Assembly: GCA_910586035.1 (NCBI GenBank)
Contig: CAJUHT010000010.1
Span: 1-58,969, forward strand
DNA: 58,969 bases
From: an uncultured Christensenella sp.
Lineage (GTDB): Bacteria > Bacillota > Clostridia > Christensenellales > Borkfalkiaceae
Reading direction: 5' to 3'
The translations under genes were made by a program, and so were the position numbers. Each line of letters opens with the position of its first letter. The first letter of the stretch is position 1. This document shows positions 17,318-25,939 of this stretch, in pieces. The notes below the pieces were generated by a model that saw only the letters and a program-made list of their open reading frames with translations, was not told the origin of the DNA and did not search any database.

Positions 17318-18814
17318 TTATCTGTTGCTTTCCTTAATAAGGTTTTTAAGCTCCGCCATAGCCTTGCGCGAGGGCATTGCGCTAAGTCGGAAGCGCCAAT
17401 TGCCCGAAGAAGTTGCGGGAACGTTCATTCTCGCCGAGTTGTCAAGGCACATTATATCCTGCACGGGCAAAACGGTTATGTACGACTTGGCGTAAGCCGC
17501 GCACACGCACAATGCCTGCGCCACGTCCTTTCTGTCTACAAGCGGACGGTACGCGCCCTGCTCCTTTAAAACCTTTCTAAGCTGTTTTTTAAAAGTTTTA
17601 AACTGCGCGTCGCTCATTCTTTCAAGATAGCCCAAAGCCGTATCGTTGTCGTGCGTGCCCGTATAAGTTACGGAATTTTCCACGATATTGGCTGGCAGAT
17701 AGGCGTTGTCCTCCCTGCCGTCGAACGCAAACATCAAAACGTTCATACCGGGGAAGCCGCAACTCTGGCGCAAGACGGTTACGCTGTCGTCGATAATTCC
17801 CAAATCTTCGGCTAAAATTTCCACCGAACCCAGCCGCCTTTCAACCTCTTTAAAGAACTCGCGCCCCGGTCCGTCCTCCCACTCGCCGTTTACGGCGTTG
17901 TGCGCGCCCGCGGGAATGGCAAAATACCTGTCGAAGCCGCGGAAGTGGTCTATTCGGACTATGTCGTAAAGCTCGCGCGCCTTGTCTATCCTCGAAAGCC
18001 ACCAATCGTAATTATCCGCGCGCATAGCGTCCCAATTGTACAGTGGATTGCCCCACAGCTGACCGTGCCTGGAAAAATAGTCGGGGGGAACGCCCGCAAC
18101 CTTTACGGGCTTTAAATCCTCGTCCAGCTGAAACAGTTCCGACCGCGCCCATATGTCGGCGGAATCATATGCGACGTACAGGGGAATATCGCCTATAAGC
18201 TTAATGCCGTTTGCATTGGCGTAGGCTTTAAGCTCGCCCCACTGCAATTTGAACTGATACTGTAAAAACAGCCAGAAGCAGTATTCCGAACGGTAAACGG
18301 CGTTTCTGAATTCGTATACCGCAAGATGCTCCTTGTACTTATACGCGTCGGGAAAGTGGTTAAACGTGCCGCCGTAACGCGATTTAAGCGACATAAACAG
18401 CGCGTAGTCCTCGAATTCGCCGCTCTCGATAAACTCTATAAACTTTTCGCTCCGTATGTTGAAACGCGCATATGCGCGCCTGAGCAACGCGTACCTCTTT
18501 TCGTAAAGCTCGGCGTAATTTATATCGCCCGCAGGCATTTTTGCGCTTTCCAGCTCCTCGTCGTCCAACAGCCCCTGCTTTTTTAAAGCGACTATATCTA
18601 TAAAATAGGGGTTGCCCGAAGTACAGCAAACCGACTGATAGGGGGAATCGCCGTAGCCCGTCTGTTGCAGAGGAAGTATTTGCCAATATTTAACGTTGCT
18701 CTTTTTTAAAAGGTCTACAAAATCGTAAGCTTCCTTGCCCAGCGAGCCTATTCCGTACTCGTTAGGCAACGAAGATATATGGCATAAAACGCCCAAACCT
18801 CTTTGTCTTTCCAT
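17318..18814 (-). CDS. malQ: 4-alpha-glucanotransferase (amylomaltase)
   Basis: GH77 disproportionating enzyme that transfers maltosyl units between alpha-1,4-glucans in glycogen or maltodextrin metabolism. It has 498 residues from ATG 18814, which follows GGAGGG. Expected motifs are GVLCHISSLPNEYGIG at the N-terminus, IVRIDHFRGFDRY (nucleophile Asp), ILAEDLGII (acid/base Glu) and YTGTHDNDTALG. A GTG at 18838 would add only eight residues and lacks a better ribosome site. No glycogen genes adjoin it. Confidence 0.95.
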   Translation of the reverse strand: MERQRGLGVLCHISSLPNEYGIGSLGKEAYDFVDLLKKSNVKYWQILPLQQTGYGDSPYQSVCCTSGNPYFIDIVALKKQGLLDDEELESAKMPAGDINYAELYEKRYALLRRAYARFNIRSEKFIEFIESGEFEDYALFMSLKSRYGGTFNHFPDAYKYKEHLAVYEFRNAVYRSEYCFWLFLQYQFKLQWGELKAYANANGIKLIGDIPLYVAYDSADIWARSELFQLDEDLKPVKVAGVPPDYFSRHGQLWGNPLYNWDAMRADNYDWWLSRIDKARELYDIVRIDHFRGFDRYFAIPAGAHNAVNGEWEDGPGREFFKEVERRLGSVEILAEDLGIIDDSVTVLRQSCGFPGMNVLMFAFDGREDNAYLPANIVENSVTYTGTHDNDTALGYLERMSDAQFKTFKKQLRKVLKEQGAYRPLVDRKDVAQALCVCAAYAKSYITVLPVQDIMCLDNSARMNVPATSSGNWRFRLSAMPSRKAMAELKNLIKESNR

Positions 18815-18872
18815 AAGCCTCCCTCCACGCGTCCGCATTTAACCGAGGTATAATTTTACTTTAAATAAACGG

Positions 18873-20060
18873 TTACCTGTTTTTAAGCACTCTCTTAATT
18901 CTTTCAACCGCTTCGGCAGTCGTATCCTTGCTTCCGAACGCCGTCAAGCGGAAAAAGCCCTCGCCGTTTTTGCCGAAGCCCGCGCCGGGCGTGCCCACAA
19001 CCTGAGCCTCGTTTAAAAGCAGGTCGAAAAATTGCCAACTGCCCATATCGTCGGGGCATTTGAGCCATATGTAGGGCGAGTTTTTGCCGCCCGTATACCA
19101 AATGCCCAAACCGTCCATACACTCCGCAATAACGGCGGCGTTACGCTTGTACACGGCAAGATTTTCCTTGATTTGCGCCTGCCCCTCGGCGGTAAACACC
19201 GCCGCCGCGCCCCGCTGAATTATGTAGGGAACGCCGTTAAACTTGGTTGCCTGACGCCTGAACCAAAGCTTGTTTGCCGAAAAGCCGTTGCTTTCCAACG
19301 CGTGGGGAATAACCGTATAGCCGCAACGCGTGCCCGTAAAGCCCGCCGTTTTGGAAAACGAGCAAAACTCTATCGCGCACTCCTTCGCGCCCTCCGCCTG
19401 ATAGATGGAGCGGGCAAGCCCCTCCTCGGATATAAAGCTTTCGTAAGCCGCGTCGTACAGGATAACCGCGCCCTTTTCGCGCGCGTATTTAACCCACTCG
19501 GCAAGCTGTTCAACGGAATACGCCGCGCCCGTGGGGTTGTTGGGCGAGCAAATGTAAATTACGTCCGCTTCGACCTTGTAGTCGGGCATAGGCAAAAAGC
19601 CGTTTTCTTTTGTGGCGTTTGCAAAAATCACTTTGCGCCCCGCCATTACGTTGGTATCCACGTATACGGGATAAACGGGGTCGGGCACAAGCACGGTGTT
19701 GTTCTTTGCAAATATATCTAAAATATTGCCCAAATCGCTCTTGGCGCCGTCGGAAACGAATATTTCGTCTGCGGCAAGCTCCACGCCCATATGCTTGTAA
19801 TAGTCCTTTATACCCTCGCGCAGAAAGCCGTAGCCCTCGTAAGGACCGTAGCCTTTAAAGCTCTCCTTTACAGCCATTTCGTCAACGGCTGAGTGCAGGG
19901 CGGAAATTACCGCAGGGGCGAGCGGCAGAGTTACGTCGCCTATGCCCAGCTTTAAAACTTTTTTGTCGGGGTGAGCGGCGGTATATTTAGCCGCCCTGTC
20001 CGCCACCTCGGCAAACAGATAATTTTCGGCTATATCTTTAAAATTTTCGTTAAACTTCAT
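18873..20060 (-). CDS. dapL: LL-diaminopimelate aminotransferase
   Basis: PLP enzyme making LL-DAP directly from tetrahydrodipicolinate, bypassing the succinylase and acetylase branches of lysine and peptidoglycan synthesis. It has 395 residues, with the family N-terminus ending KLGIGDVTLPL, CSPNNPTGA, and the PLP lysine K237 in SFSKTAGFTGTRCGY. A TGAGGA ribosome site precedes the ATG. DapF, the next enzyme, is encoded 1.8 kb upstream on the same strand, separated by pyrG. Confidence 0.95.
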   Translation of the reverse strand: MKFNENFKDIAENYLFAEVADRAAKYTAAHPDKKVLKLGIGDVTLPLAPAVISALHSAVDEMAVKESFKGYGPYEGYGFLREGIKDYYKHMGVELAADEIFVSDGAKSDLGNILDIFAKNNTVLVPDPVYPVYVDTNVMAGRKVIFANATKENGFLPMPDYKVEADVIYICSPNNPTGAAYSVEQLAEWVKYAREKGAVILYDAAYESFISEEGLARSIYQAEGAKECAIEFCSFSKTAGFTGTRCGYTVIPHALESNGFSANKLWFRRQATKFNGVPYIIQRGAAAVFTAEGQAQIKENLAVYKRNAAVIAECMDGLGIWYTGGKNSPYIWLKCPDDMGSWQFFDLLLNEAQVVGTPGAGFGKNGEGFFRLTAFGSKDTTAEAVERIKRVLKNR

Positions 20061-20136
20061 ATATTTTCCTCAATATAAACTATACCCGCACGGCTATATA
20101 AATTACATTTATTGCAGTATGCGGTCGCCAAACCTT

Positions 20137-21738
20137 TTACTTGGTTTGGGAATACTTGACCGCGTGCTTGATAAACTCGCGGAAAATGGGGTGCGCCGAC
20201 TGCGGACGCGACTTAAATTCGGGGTGGAACTGCACGCCGATATAGAAGTCGAGCGAGGGGATTTCAACCGCCTCCACAAGCTTGCCGTCTGGCGAGGTGC
20301 CCGCGATTTTCATACCCGCCTTTTCTATCGCCTGGCGGTATTCGTTGTTGAATTCGTATCTGTGGCGGTGGCGTTCGGAAATTTCCTCTTCGCCGTACGC
20401 CCTCTTCATAATGTCGCCCAAAACCTTGCAAGGGTACGCGCCCAAACGCATAGTGCCGCCCATCTTCACTCCGTATTGGTCGGGCATCAAATCGATTACG
20501 GGGTGCTTGCTTTCGGGGTTGAATTCCGAAGAATGCGCGTCCTTGTAACCGAGCACGTTGCGCGCGTACTCGATAACCGCCGTCTGCATTCCAAGACATA
20601 TGCCGAAGTAGGGCACGTTGTGCTTGCGGGCGTATTCCGCGCAAATAAGCATTCCCTCCACGCCGCGGGTGCCGAAGCCGCCGGGAACGATTATGCCGTC
20701 CGCGTCGCCTAACGCCTCCGCCTCGTTATCGTGGGTAAGCGTTTCGGTGTCCACCCACTTAATTTCAACCTTGGCGTAATTTTCGTAACCTGCGTGCGCC
20801 AGCGCCTCGGCAACCGACAAATATGCGTCGTGAAGCTGAACGTACTTGCCGCAAAGCGCTATTTTAACCGTCTTATCTCGGCTTGCAACGCGTTGCAACA
20901 TCTTGTTCCATTCGGTCAAATCTATTACTCTGGGGTCAAGCTTCAAACGCTTGCATACTATTTCGGAAAAATTGCTCTCTTCAAGCATAATGGGGCATTG
21001 ATAGAGCACGGGCATAGTCATATTCTCTATGCAGCACTCGGGCGCAACGTTGCAGAACATTGCAATCTTGTCGCGCACGTCCTTGGGCATAGGCGCGTCC
21101 ACGCGGGGGATAATGATGTCGGGGTTGATGCCCATACCCTGCAACTCCTTAACCGAGTGCTGGGTGGGCTTGGACTTAAATTCCTCCGAACCGGAAATAT
21201 AGGGAACGAGGGTTACGTGTATAAAACAGCAGTTGTCGCGCCCGACTTCGCGCGCAACCTGCCTTATAGCTTCTATAAACGGCTGACTTTCTATATCGCC
21301 TATAGTACCGCCTATTTCGGTGATTACCACGTCGGCGTTGGTCGTTTTGCCTACGTTATAGATAAACGACTTTATTTCGTTTGTAATGTGGGGAATAATC
21401 TGAACGGTCTGTCCGAGGTATTCGCCGTTGCGCTCCTTGTTTAAAACGTTCCAATATACTTTACCCGTGGTAAGGTTGGAGTATTTGTTGAGATTTTCGT
21501 CTATAAACCTCTCGTAATGACCGAGGTCGAGGTCGGTTTCCGCGCCGTCGTCGGTTACGAAAACTTCGCCGTGCTGATAGGGGCTCATCGTGCCGGGGTC
21601 TATGTTGATATAGGGGTCGAGCTTTTGGGAAGCAACCTTGTACCCCCTACATTTTAAAAGCCTGCCGAGCGAAGCCGCCGTTATGCCCTTACCTAAACCT
21701 GAAACCACACCGCCCGTTACGAAAATGTACTTTGTCAT
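20137..21738 (-). CDS. pyrG: CTP synthase
   Basis: Makes CTP from UTP, ATP and glutamine. It has 533 residues from ATG 21738. The N-terminal amidoligase domain begins YIFVTGGVVSGLGKGITAAS. The C-terminal class I glutaminase domain has the nucleophile Cys in YFGICLGMQ and the His/Glu pair in GVQFHPEF. In-frame codons back to 21759 have no support; the GGAG site fits the 21738 start. A near-consensus promoter lies at 21804-21832. The 5' end after that promoter does not show the G-run expected for Bacillus-type pyrG reiterative attenuation. Confidence 0.97.
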   Translation of the reverse strand: MTKYIFVTGGVVSGLGKGITAASLGRLLKCRGYKVASQKLDPYINIDPGTMSPYQHGEVFVTDDGAETDLDLGHYERFIDENLNKYSNLTTGKVYWNVLNKERNGEYLGQTVQIIPHITNEIKSFIYNVGKTTNADVVITEIGGTIGDIESQPFIEAIRQVAREVGRDNCCFIHVTLVPYISGSEEFKSKPTQHSVKELQGMGINPDIIIPRVDAPMPKDVRDKIAMFCNVAPECCIENMTMPVLYQCPIMLEESNFSEIVCKRLKLDPRVIDLTEWNKMLQRVASRDKTVKIALCGKYVQLHDAYLSVAEALAHAGYENYAKVEIKWVDTETLTHDNEAEALGDADGIIVPGGFGTRGVEGMLICAEYARKHNVPYFGICLGMQTAVIEYARNVLGYKDAHSSEFNPESKHPVIDLMPDQYGVKMGGTMRLGAYPCKVLGDIMKRAYGEEEISERHRHRYEFNNEYRQAIEKAGMKIAGTSPDGKLVEAVEIPSLDFYIGVQFHPEFKSRPQSAHPIFREFIKHAVKYSQTK

Positions 21739-21803
21739 ATCCTGTTTCTCCAACGGCAACCGCCGAAATTTATAGTTTTTCTTATGAATATATACTGTAT
21801 ATC

Positions 21804-21832
21804 ATTGTAACATAAAGGCGGCGCAATTGCAA
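21804..21832 (-). promoter_or_regulatory. Sigma-A promoter of pyrG
   Basis: Minus strand TTGCAA (21832-21827), 17-bp spacer, TACAAT (21809-21804), about 65 bp before the ATG. Confidence 0.65.
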
Positions 21833-21870
21833 GATTTCGCCGCCCATTTATTTGTAAATTTGCAATAAAA

Positions 21871-22710
21871 CTAAATTTCGACTTCGCCCGTAAACGCCAG
21901 CGTAGCCGCGCCCTCCATATACACCGTTTTATCCGTATAGGTAATTACCAAATCGCCGCCCTTTAAATGAACGGTTATAGGCGTATTCTTGTCGGCAAAC
22001 CCGTTTAAAACCGCCGCCACAGCAACCGCGCACGCGCCCGTACCGCACGCCCAGGTTTCTCCGCTTCCCCTCTCCCATACGCGCATAGTCAGTTCGTTGC
22101 GATTGTCAACGCGCACAAACTCCGTGTTTATTCTTTCTGGGAACAGCGGGCTGTTTTCAAACAGCGGACCGATTTTTTCCAGCTCTAAACCGTCAGGCTC
22201 CTTAAACACCACGCAGTGCGGATTGCCCATAGATACAAGCGTAATTTTATATTCTTCCCCGCCGAACACCGCGGGACAGTCCACCACCTGCGCACCCTCA
22301 AATGTCGAAGGAATAAGTTTGCCGTTTAAAACCGCCGCCCCCATATCAACCTTTGCGGAGGCAACTTTGCCGTCCGCCCCGAAAGAAAACTGCAAAGTCT
22401 TTACGCCCGAAAGCGTTTCCACCGTGCATATATCCCCGTTGACGTAGCCGAGGTCGCGCGCAAGTTTGCCCACGCACCTTACGCCGTTGCCGCACATTTT
22501 CCCCTCCGAGCCGTCGGCGTTGAACATACGCATAGCGCAGTCGGCGAGCTTGGAAGGGCATAAGAGTATTACCCCGTCGCCGCCGATTGAAAAGTGCCTG
22601 TCCGAAAGCCTGACTGCCAGCGCGGACGGATTTTTGATTTTTTGGTTAAAACAATCGAAATAGATATAGTCGTTGCCTATTCCGTGCATTTTGTAAAACT
22701 TTCTCAACAT
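21871..22710 (-). CDS. dapF: Diaminopimelate epimerase
   Basis: PLP-independent epimerase converting LL-DAP to meso-DAP. It has 279 residues from ATG 22710, which follows AAGGTG; a GTG at 22719 overlaps the ribosome site and is unlikely. The two catalytic cysteines are in GKMCGNGVRCVG (C73) and WACGTGACAVA (about residue 222). The N-terminus FYKMHGIGNDYIYFD is typical. It is the first gene of the leftward dapF, pyrG, dapL run, and divergent from the sigma-factor operon. A possible promoter is TTGCGT (22770-22765), N18, TAAAAT (22746-22741). Confidence 0.96.
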   Translation of the reverse strand: MLRKFYKMHGIGNDYIYFDCFNQKIKNPSALAVRLSDRHFSIGGDGVILLCPSKLADCAMRMFNADGSEGKMCGNGVRCVGKLARDLGYVNGDICTVETLSGVKTLQFSFGADGKVASAKVDMGAAVLNGKLIPSTFEGAQVVDCPAVFGGEEYKITLVSMGNPHCVVFKEPDGLELEKIGPLFENSPLFPERINTEFVRVDNRNELTMRVWERGSGETWACGTGACAVAVAAVLNGFADKNTPITVHLKGGDLVITYTDKTVYMEGAATLAFTGEVEI

Positions 22711-22791
22711 AAAAATCACCTTGCGATTAGGATATTATACATTTTATCACGCAGAAGCGGCTATACGCAAGGAAAAGAATAAAAAAAACCG

Positions 22792-22820
22792 TTGACAACA
22801 ACAAAAAAGCGGTGCACAAT
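22792..22820 (+). promoter_or_regulatory. Promoter of the ECF sigma operon
   Basis: TTGACA (22792-22797), 17-bp spacer, CACAAT (22815-22820), 33 bp before the ATG. The consensus -35 suggests sigma-A; autoregulation by the ECF factor cannot be excluded. Confidence 0.55.
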
Positions 22821-22853
22821 TAAAATAAGAGAGTTTAAGGAAAATTTTTACAG

Positions 22854-23402
22854 ATGACAGACGACGCAAAGCGACAATTGAATAATCTCATTTGCGCCGT
22901 TGCGGAGGGCGACGCCGAAAGTTTAGACGGCGTTTACGTTATAGCGGCAAAGCGTATGTACGTTGCCGCGCTGACAATCGTGGGCGAAAGAGCCGCCGCC
23001 GAAGACGTGGTATCCGACAGCTTTATAAAGGTTGCGAGGTTTGCCAAAAAGTATAAAACGCAGACCGACGCGCTCGGCTGGCTTTTGAAAATAGTGCGCA
23101 ACACCGCACTCGACTATTTAAGAAAGCGCAAACGCCGCGCGGAAGTGAGCGCCGAATGTCTTTTTAACCTTGCCGACGAAAACGCCTCCCCCGAAAAATG
23201 CGAGCGGGCGGCAATGCTGGAACAGGCGATTGCAAAGCTTGACGACGGGGAACGCAGGGCAATATATATGCGCTACTACCTGGATATGACCGTGCGGGAA
23301 ATAGCGCAGGCAATAGGCGTTCCGCGCTCCTCCACAGAAAGATTGCTGTTGCGGGCGGAAAACAATTTAAAAAAATTTTTGCAAAGCGGGATAAAAGACT
23401 GA
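22854..23402 (+). CDS. ECF-family RNA polymerase sigma factor
   Basis: A 182-residue group 4 sigma factor. Region 2 spans about residues 25-95, with EDVVSDSFIKVARF and GWLLKIVRNTALDYLRKRKRR. Region 4 spans about 120-178, with YLDMTVREIAQAIGVPRSSTERLLLRAENNL as its helix-turn-helix. There are no sigma-1 or sigma-3 regions. The ribosome site AAGGA is rather far from the ATG (13 nt). The gene is followed after 25 bp by a single-pass membrane protein and then a VWA lipoprotein, which suggests an envelope-signal regulon. The specific ECF subgroup is not recognised. Confidence 0.9.
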   Translation: MTDDAKRQLNNLICAVAEGDAESLDGVYVIAAKRMYVAALTIVGERAAAEDVVSDSFIKVARFAKKYKTQTDALGWLLKIVRNTALDYLRKRKRRAEVSAECLFNLADENASPEKCERAAMLEQAIAKLDDGERRAIYMRYYLDMTVREIAQAIGVPRSSTERLLLRAENNLKKFLQSGIKD

Positions 23403-23427
23403 CTGTAAACGTTATAGAAGTGAACTG

Positions 23428-24135
23428 ATGAAAAAAGACAACGGTTTGGAAAGCGCGTTCAACGAATATTTCGAAACGGCGAAAGCCCCCGACGAAAGCG
23501 TAACGGACGGCGCAAAAAATTATATAAGACAACCCAAAGGGTTACAACCGGCGTTGCGGCGCGCGTTTATAGCGGCGGCGTGCGCTCTTTCCGCGTGCGC
23601 TTCGGGCATAGGGCTGTACTTTGCCCCCGCCGCAATGAGCGGCATTATAGACCGCGTAAACGACTACCAGCAGGCGCAAAGACCTTCCCCCCCCCAGATA
23701 AACTACTACGACGGACTGACTCTAACCCAAACGGAGCGGGACGTCTATTCCGAAAAGGTTGAAGGGCTGAATTTTTTGGGCGATATAAACCTTGCGAATA
23801 ACTGTTCGGTAAACTCCCTTTACAGCTACTCTTCCGAGGACGGCGCAGTCTATTCCCAAGCCGCGCTTACCGCCACGGTAAACGCCCGCAGGCACGAAAC
23901 GGTTATATACGCCGAGTATACGGACGGCAACACCGCCTGCGAACTTTTCAGGGAATACTACGGCGGCGAAAGCAATTACTACCGCGGCAACGCCTACCTT
24001 AAACTGCAAACGGAAGAAAACGGGGAATACGCGGTAAAAATAAAGACGGAGAACAACGGCGTAAAGTATTATCTGTACGTGATTAGCTCCGACGAAAACG
24101 CTTATACGGTGTGGCTCGATTTGATTTTTAAATAA
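23428..24135 (+). CDS. Single-pass membrane protein, probable anti-sigma factor
   Basis: A 235-residue protein. An N-terminal cytoplasmic part of about 45 residues precedes one hydrophobic segment (about 46-70, with ALSACASGIGLYFAP). An extracytoplasmic domain of about 165 residues follows, rich in Tyr, Asn and Thr and without a recognised motif. Its position directly after an ECF sigma gene and its topology suggest it senses an envelope signal and holds the sigma factor, but the N-terminal part lacks a clear zinc-binding HxxxCxxC. A secreted effector of the operon is the alternative. Confidence 0.65.
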   Translation: MKKDNGLESAFNEYFETAKAPDESVTDGAKNYIRQPKGLQPALRRAFIAAACALSACASGIGLYFAPAAMSGIIDRVNDYQQAQRPSPPQINYYDGLTLTQTERDVYSEKVEGLNFLGDINLANNCSVNSLYSYSSEDGAVYSQAALTATVNARRHETVIYAEYTDGNTACELFREYYGGESNYYRGNAYLKLQTEENGEYAVKIKTENNGVKYYLYVISSDENAYTVWLDLIFK

Positions 24136-24213
24136 ATTATAAAAATTTTTTCTCAAATTCGGGACAGAAGCGCGCCTTGCGTCGTTTAAGTAACGAAACC
24201 AAATAAAAAAGGC

Positions 24214-24232
24214 GCGCCAAAACATTTGGCGC
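24214..24232 (+). promoter_or_regulatory. Hairpin just before the VWA gene ribosome site
   Basis: Perfect 8-bp arms GCGCCAAA (24214-24221) and TTTGGCGC (24225-24232) with a 3-nt loop, directly followed by AAAGGGGA and the ATG at 24246. It lacks a U-tract, so it is not a terminator. It may protect the mRNA end or gate translation. Confidence 0.5.
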
Positions 24233-24245
24233 AAAGGGGAAAATT

Positions 24246-25730
24246 ATGAAAAAGAAAGCTCTTATACTCGCCGCAACGACGCTGTCGGCAATATGCCTGG
24301 GGCTTACCGCCTGTTCAAAAAAGGGAGATAATTCGGGAGAGTATACGCCTTGGTTTCCTCCCTTCTCTTACGATGAAACGGAGGGCGGCAACTACGAATA
24401 CGGCTCGGTTACCGAAAGTTCGTTTCAGGACGTTGCGGAAAACGCCTCCTCCTACTTCTCTCTCGACAGAAATACGTCGGGCTATTCTTACGTGCGCCGC
24501 CAGATAGAGCAAAACAATAAAATAGCCGAAGATTCCGTAAGGATAGAGGAAATGCTAAATTATTTCGACTACTCTTACCCCGAACCCGAAACGGACGCGG
24601 TAGCCCTTTCAGCATATCTTTCCGACTGCCCCTGGAACGAGGAAAACAAGCTATTGACCCTCGGCGTAAAAACGCAGACCATAAGCCTTGAAGAGCAAAA
24701 CGGCAACTACGTATTTTTAATAGACGTGTCCGGCTCTATGTCGGGCGACGACAGACTGGGGCTTGCAAAGTACGGGCTTAACACCCTTGTGGAAAATTTG
24801 GGCGACAACGACGTGGTATCGGTAGTCAAGTACGCAAGCGGCACGGGCGTGGTGTTCGAAGGCGCGGAATGTACCGAGGGCAACAAGCCGACGGTTATGA
24901 ACAAAATAAACAACCTTAAAGCAAGCGGCGCAACCTTTGGCAGGGGCGGGCTGGAACTCGCCTATAAAACGGCGCAGAAGTACTTTATAACGGGCGGAAA
25001 CAACCGCATAATTATTATATCGGACGGCGATTTCAACGTTGGCGTAAGCGACGTTGACGAAATGAAAGAATTTATTTCGGAAAAGGCAAAGAGCGGCATA
25101 TATCTCTCGGTTATCGGCGTGGGTATGGGCAACACGCGCGACGATATGCTTGAAACGCTGGCAACCAACGGCAACGGAAACTACGCCTATCTCGACAACA
25201 AAACCGAGGCGAGAAAAGTATTCTCGCACGATTTAAACGGCGTTTTAAAGACGGTTGCAAAGGACGCGAAAGCGGGCGTTACGTTTACCGACAACGTGGT
25301 TAAATACAGGCTGATAGGCTACGATACCAAACACTTATCCGAGGACGATTTTAACGACAGCCGCACGGACGCGGGCGAACTCGGAAGCGGGCTGTGCTCC
25401 ACCGCCGTGTACGAAGTAAAACTAAAAGACGGCGCAGATGGCGACATAGCCACGGCGGAAATTAAGTACAAGGACGTGCGCGGCACGCAGAAAGACGCAA
25501 GCGTGAGCGCGGTTATTACCACCTCCTCCGCCGACGGCAACGACGCGCGCTTCGCCGCCTGCGTGAGCGAATTCGGGTTGGTACTGCGCAAATCGCAATA
25601 CGCGGCAAACGCCTCAATCGCCGCCGTTTACGAAAGGCTTGAAAGCCTTGCGACTTATATCGCGGCAGACCCCTACAAATCGGAATTTGTAACGTTGGTG
25701 GAAAAAGCCATACGCAGCGAACTGTATTGA
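24246..25730 (+). CDS. YfbK-like lipoprotein with VWA domain
   Basis: A 494-residue surface lipoprotein. The signal peptide ends LTAC, a good lipobox with Cys about 23. An N-terminal VWA-associated region contains RIEEMLNYFDYSYP and CPWNEENKLLTLGV, as in E. coli YfbK. The VWA fold has the MIDAS motif DVSGS (160-164), GATFGRGG and IIIISDGDFNVGV. The C-terminal 60 residues fit the DUF3520 tail found in the same family. The role of the family is unknown; VWA domains bind protein ligands through a metal. It is the third gene of the sigma operon, with a ribosome site AAAGGGGA, and is closed by a strong terminator. Confidence 0.88.
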   Translation: MKKKALILAATTLSAICLGLTACSKKGDNSGEYTPWFPPFSYDETEGGNYEYGSVTESSFQDVAENASSYFSLDRNTSGYSYVRRQIEQNNKIAEDSVRIEEMLNYFDYSYPEPETDAVALSAYLSDCPWNEENKLLTLGVKTQTISLEEQNGNYVFLIDVSGSMSGDDRLGLAKYGLNTLVENLGDNDVVSVVKYASGTGVVFEGAECTEGNKPTVMNKINNLKASGATFGRGGLELAYKTAQKYFITGGNNRIIIISDGDFNVGVSDVDEMKEFISEKAKSGIYLSVIGVGMGNTRDDMLETLATNGNGNYAYLDNKTEARKVFSHDLNGVLKTVAKDAKAGVTFTDNVVKYRLIGYDTKHLSEDDFNDSRTDAGELGSGLCSTAVYEVKLKDGADGDIATAEIKYKDVRGTQKDASVSAVITTSSADGNDARFAACVSEFGLVLRKSQYAANASIAAVYERLESLATYIAADPYKSEFVTLVEKAIRSELY

Positions 25731-25748
25731 AATAATAAAACGCACTAA

Positions 25749-25790
25749 AATAAGCCGCCCGCTTTTACAAAAAGCGGGCGGCTTATTTTT
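25749..25790 (+). terminator. Terminator after the sigma/VWA operon
   Basis: Stem of about 18 bp, AATAAGCCGCCCGCTTTT and its complement, with a very short loop and TATTTTT at the end. Confidence 0.92.
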
Positions 25791-25800
25791 AAACAGTTTT

Positions 25801-25871
25801 AAATATAAAAGCCAAAGCTATGTAACCCCCCCGGGCTACGATTGCCCGACAACTTTAACAGCCTTGGCTAT
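25801..25871 (-). ncRNA. Candidate free-standing small RNA, about 70 nt
   Basis: A minus-strand transcription unit without an ORF. It has its own promoter (25878-25906). The predicted RNA begins near 25871, and a 9-bp closing stem AGCCAAGGC (plus 25861-25869) / GCTTTGGCT (plus 25810-25818) encloses an inner GGGC-N7-GCCC hairpin followed by a run of six G. It ends in TTTTATATTT, so the closing stem can also act as terminator. It lies 34 bp beyond the purA stop and before the convergent VWA operon terminator. I do not recognise the family; it does not match the SRP, tmRNA, 6S or common riboswitch consensus I know. Confidence 0.6.
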
Positions 25872-25877
25872 ATTATT

Positions 25878-25906
25878 ATTTTACGCAAAACATACGCGTT
25901 TGTCAA
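25878..25906 (-). promoter_or_regulatory. Strong sigma-A promoter of the small RNA
   Basis: Minus strand TTGACA (25906-25901), exactly 17-bp spacer, TAAAAT (25883-25878). No coding frame follows. Confidence 0.75.
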
Positions 25907-25939
25907 TACTCGCGTAGCAAAATTTACAACTTTTTAAAT

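Noticed and set aside
23428..24135. Firm anti-sigma factor assignment
   Set aside because: The cytoplasmic part lacks the HxxxCxxC zinc motif; only position and topology support it, so it is kept as probable.
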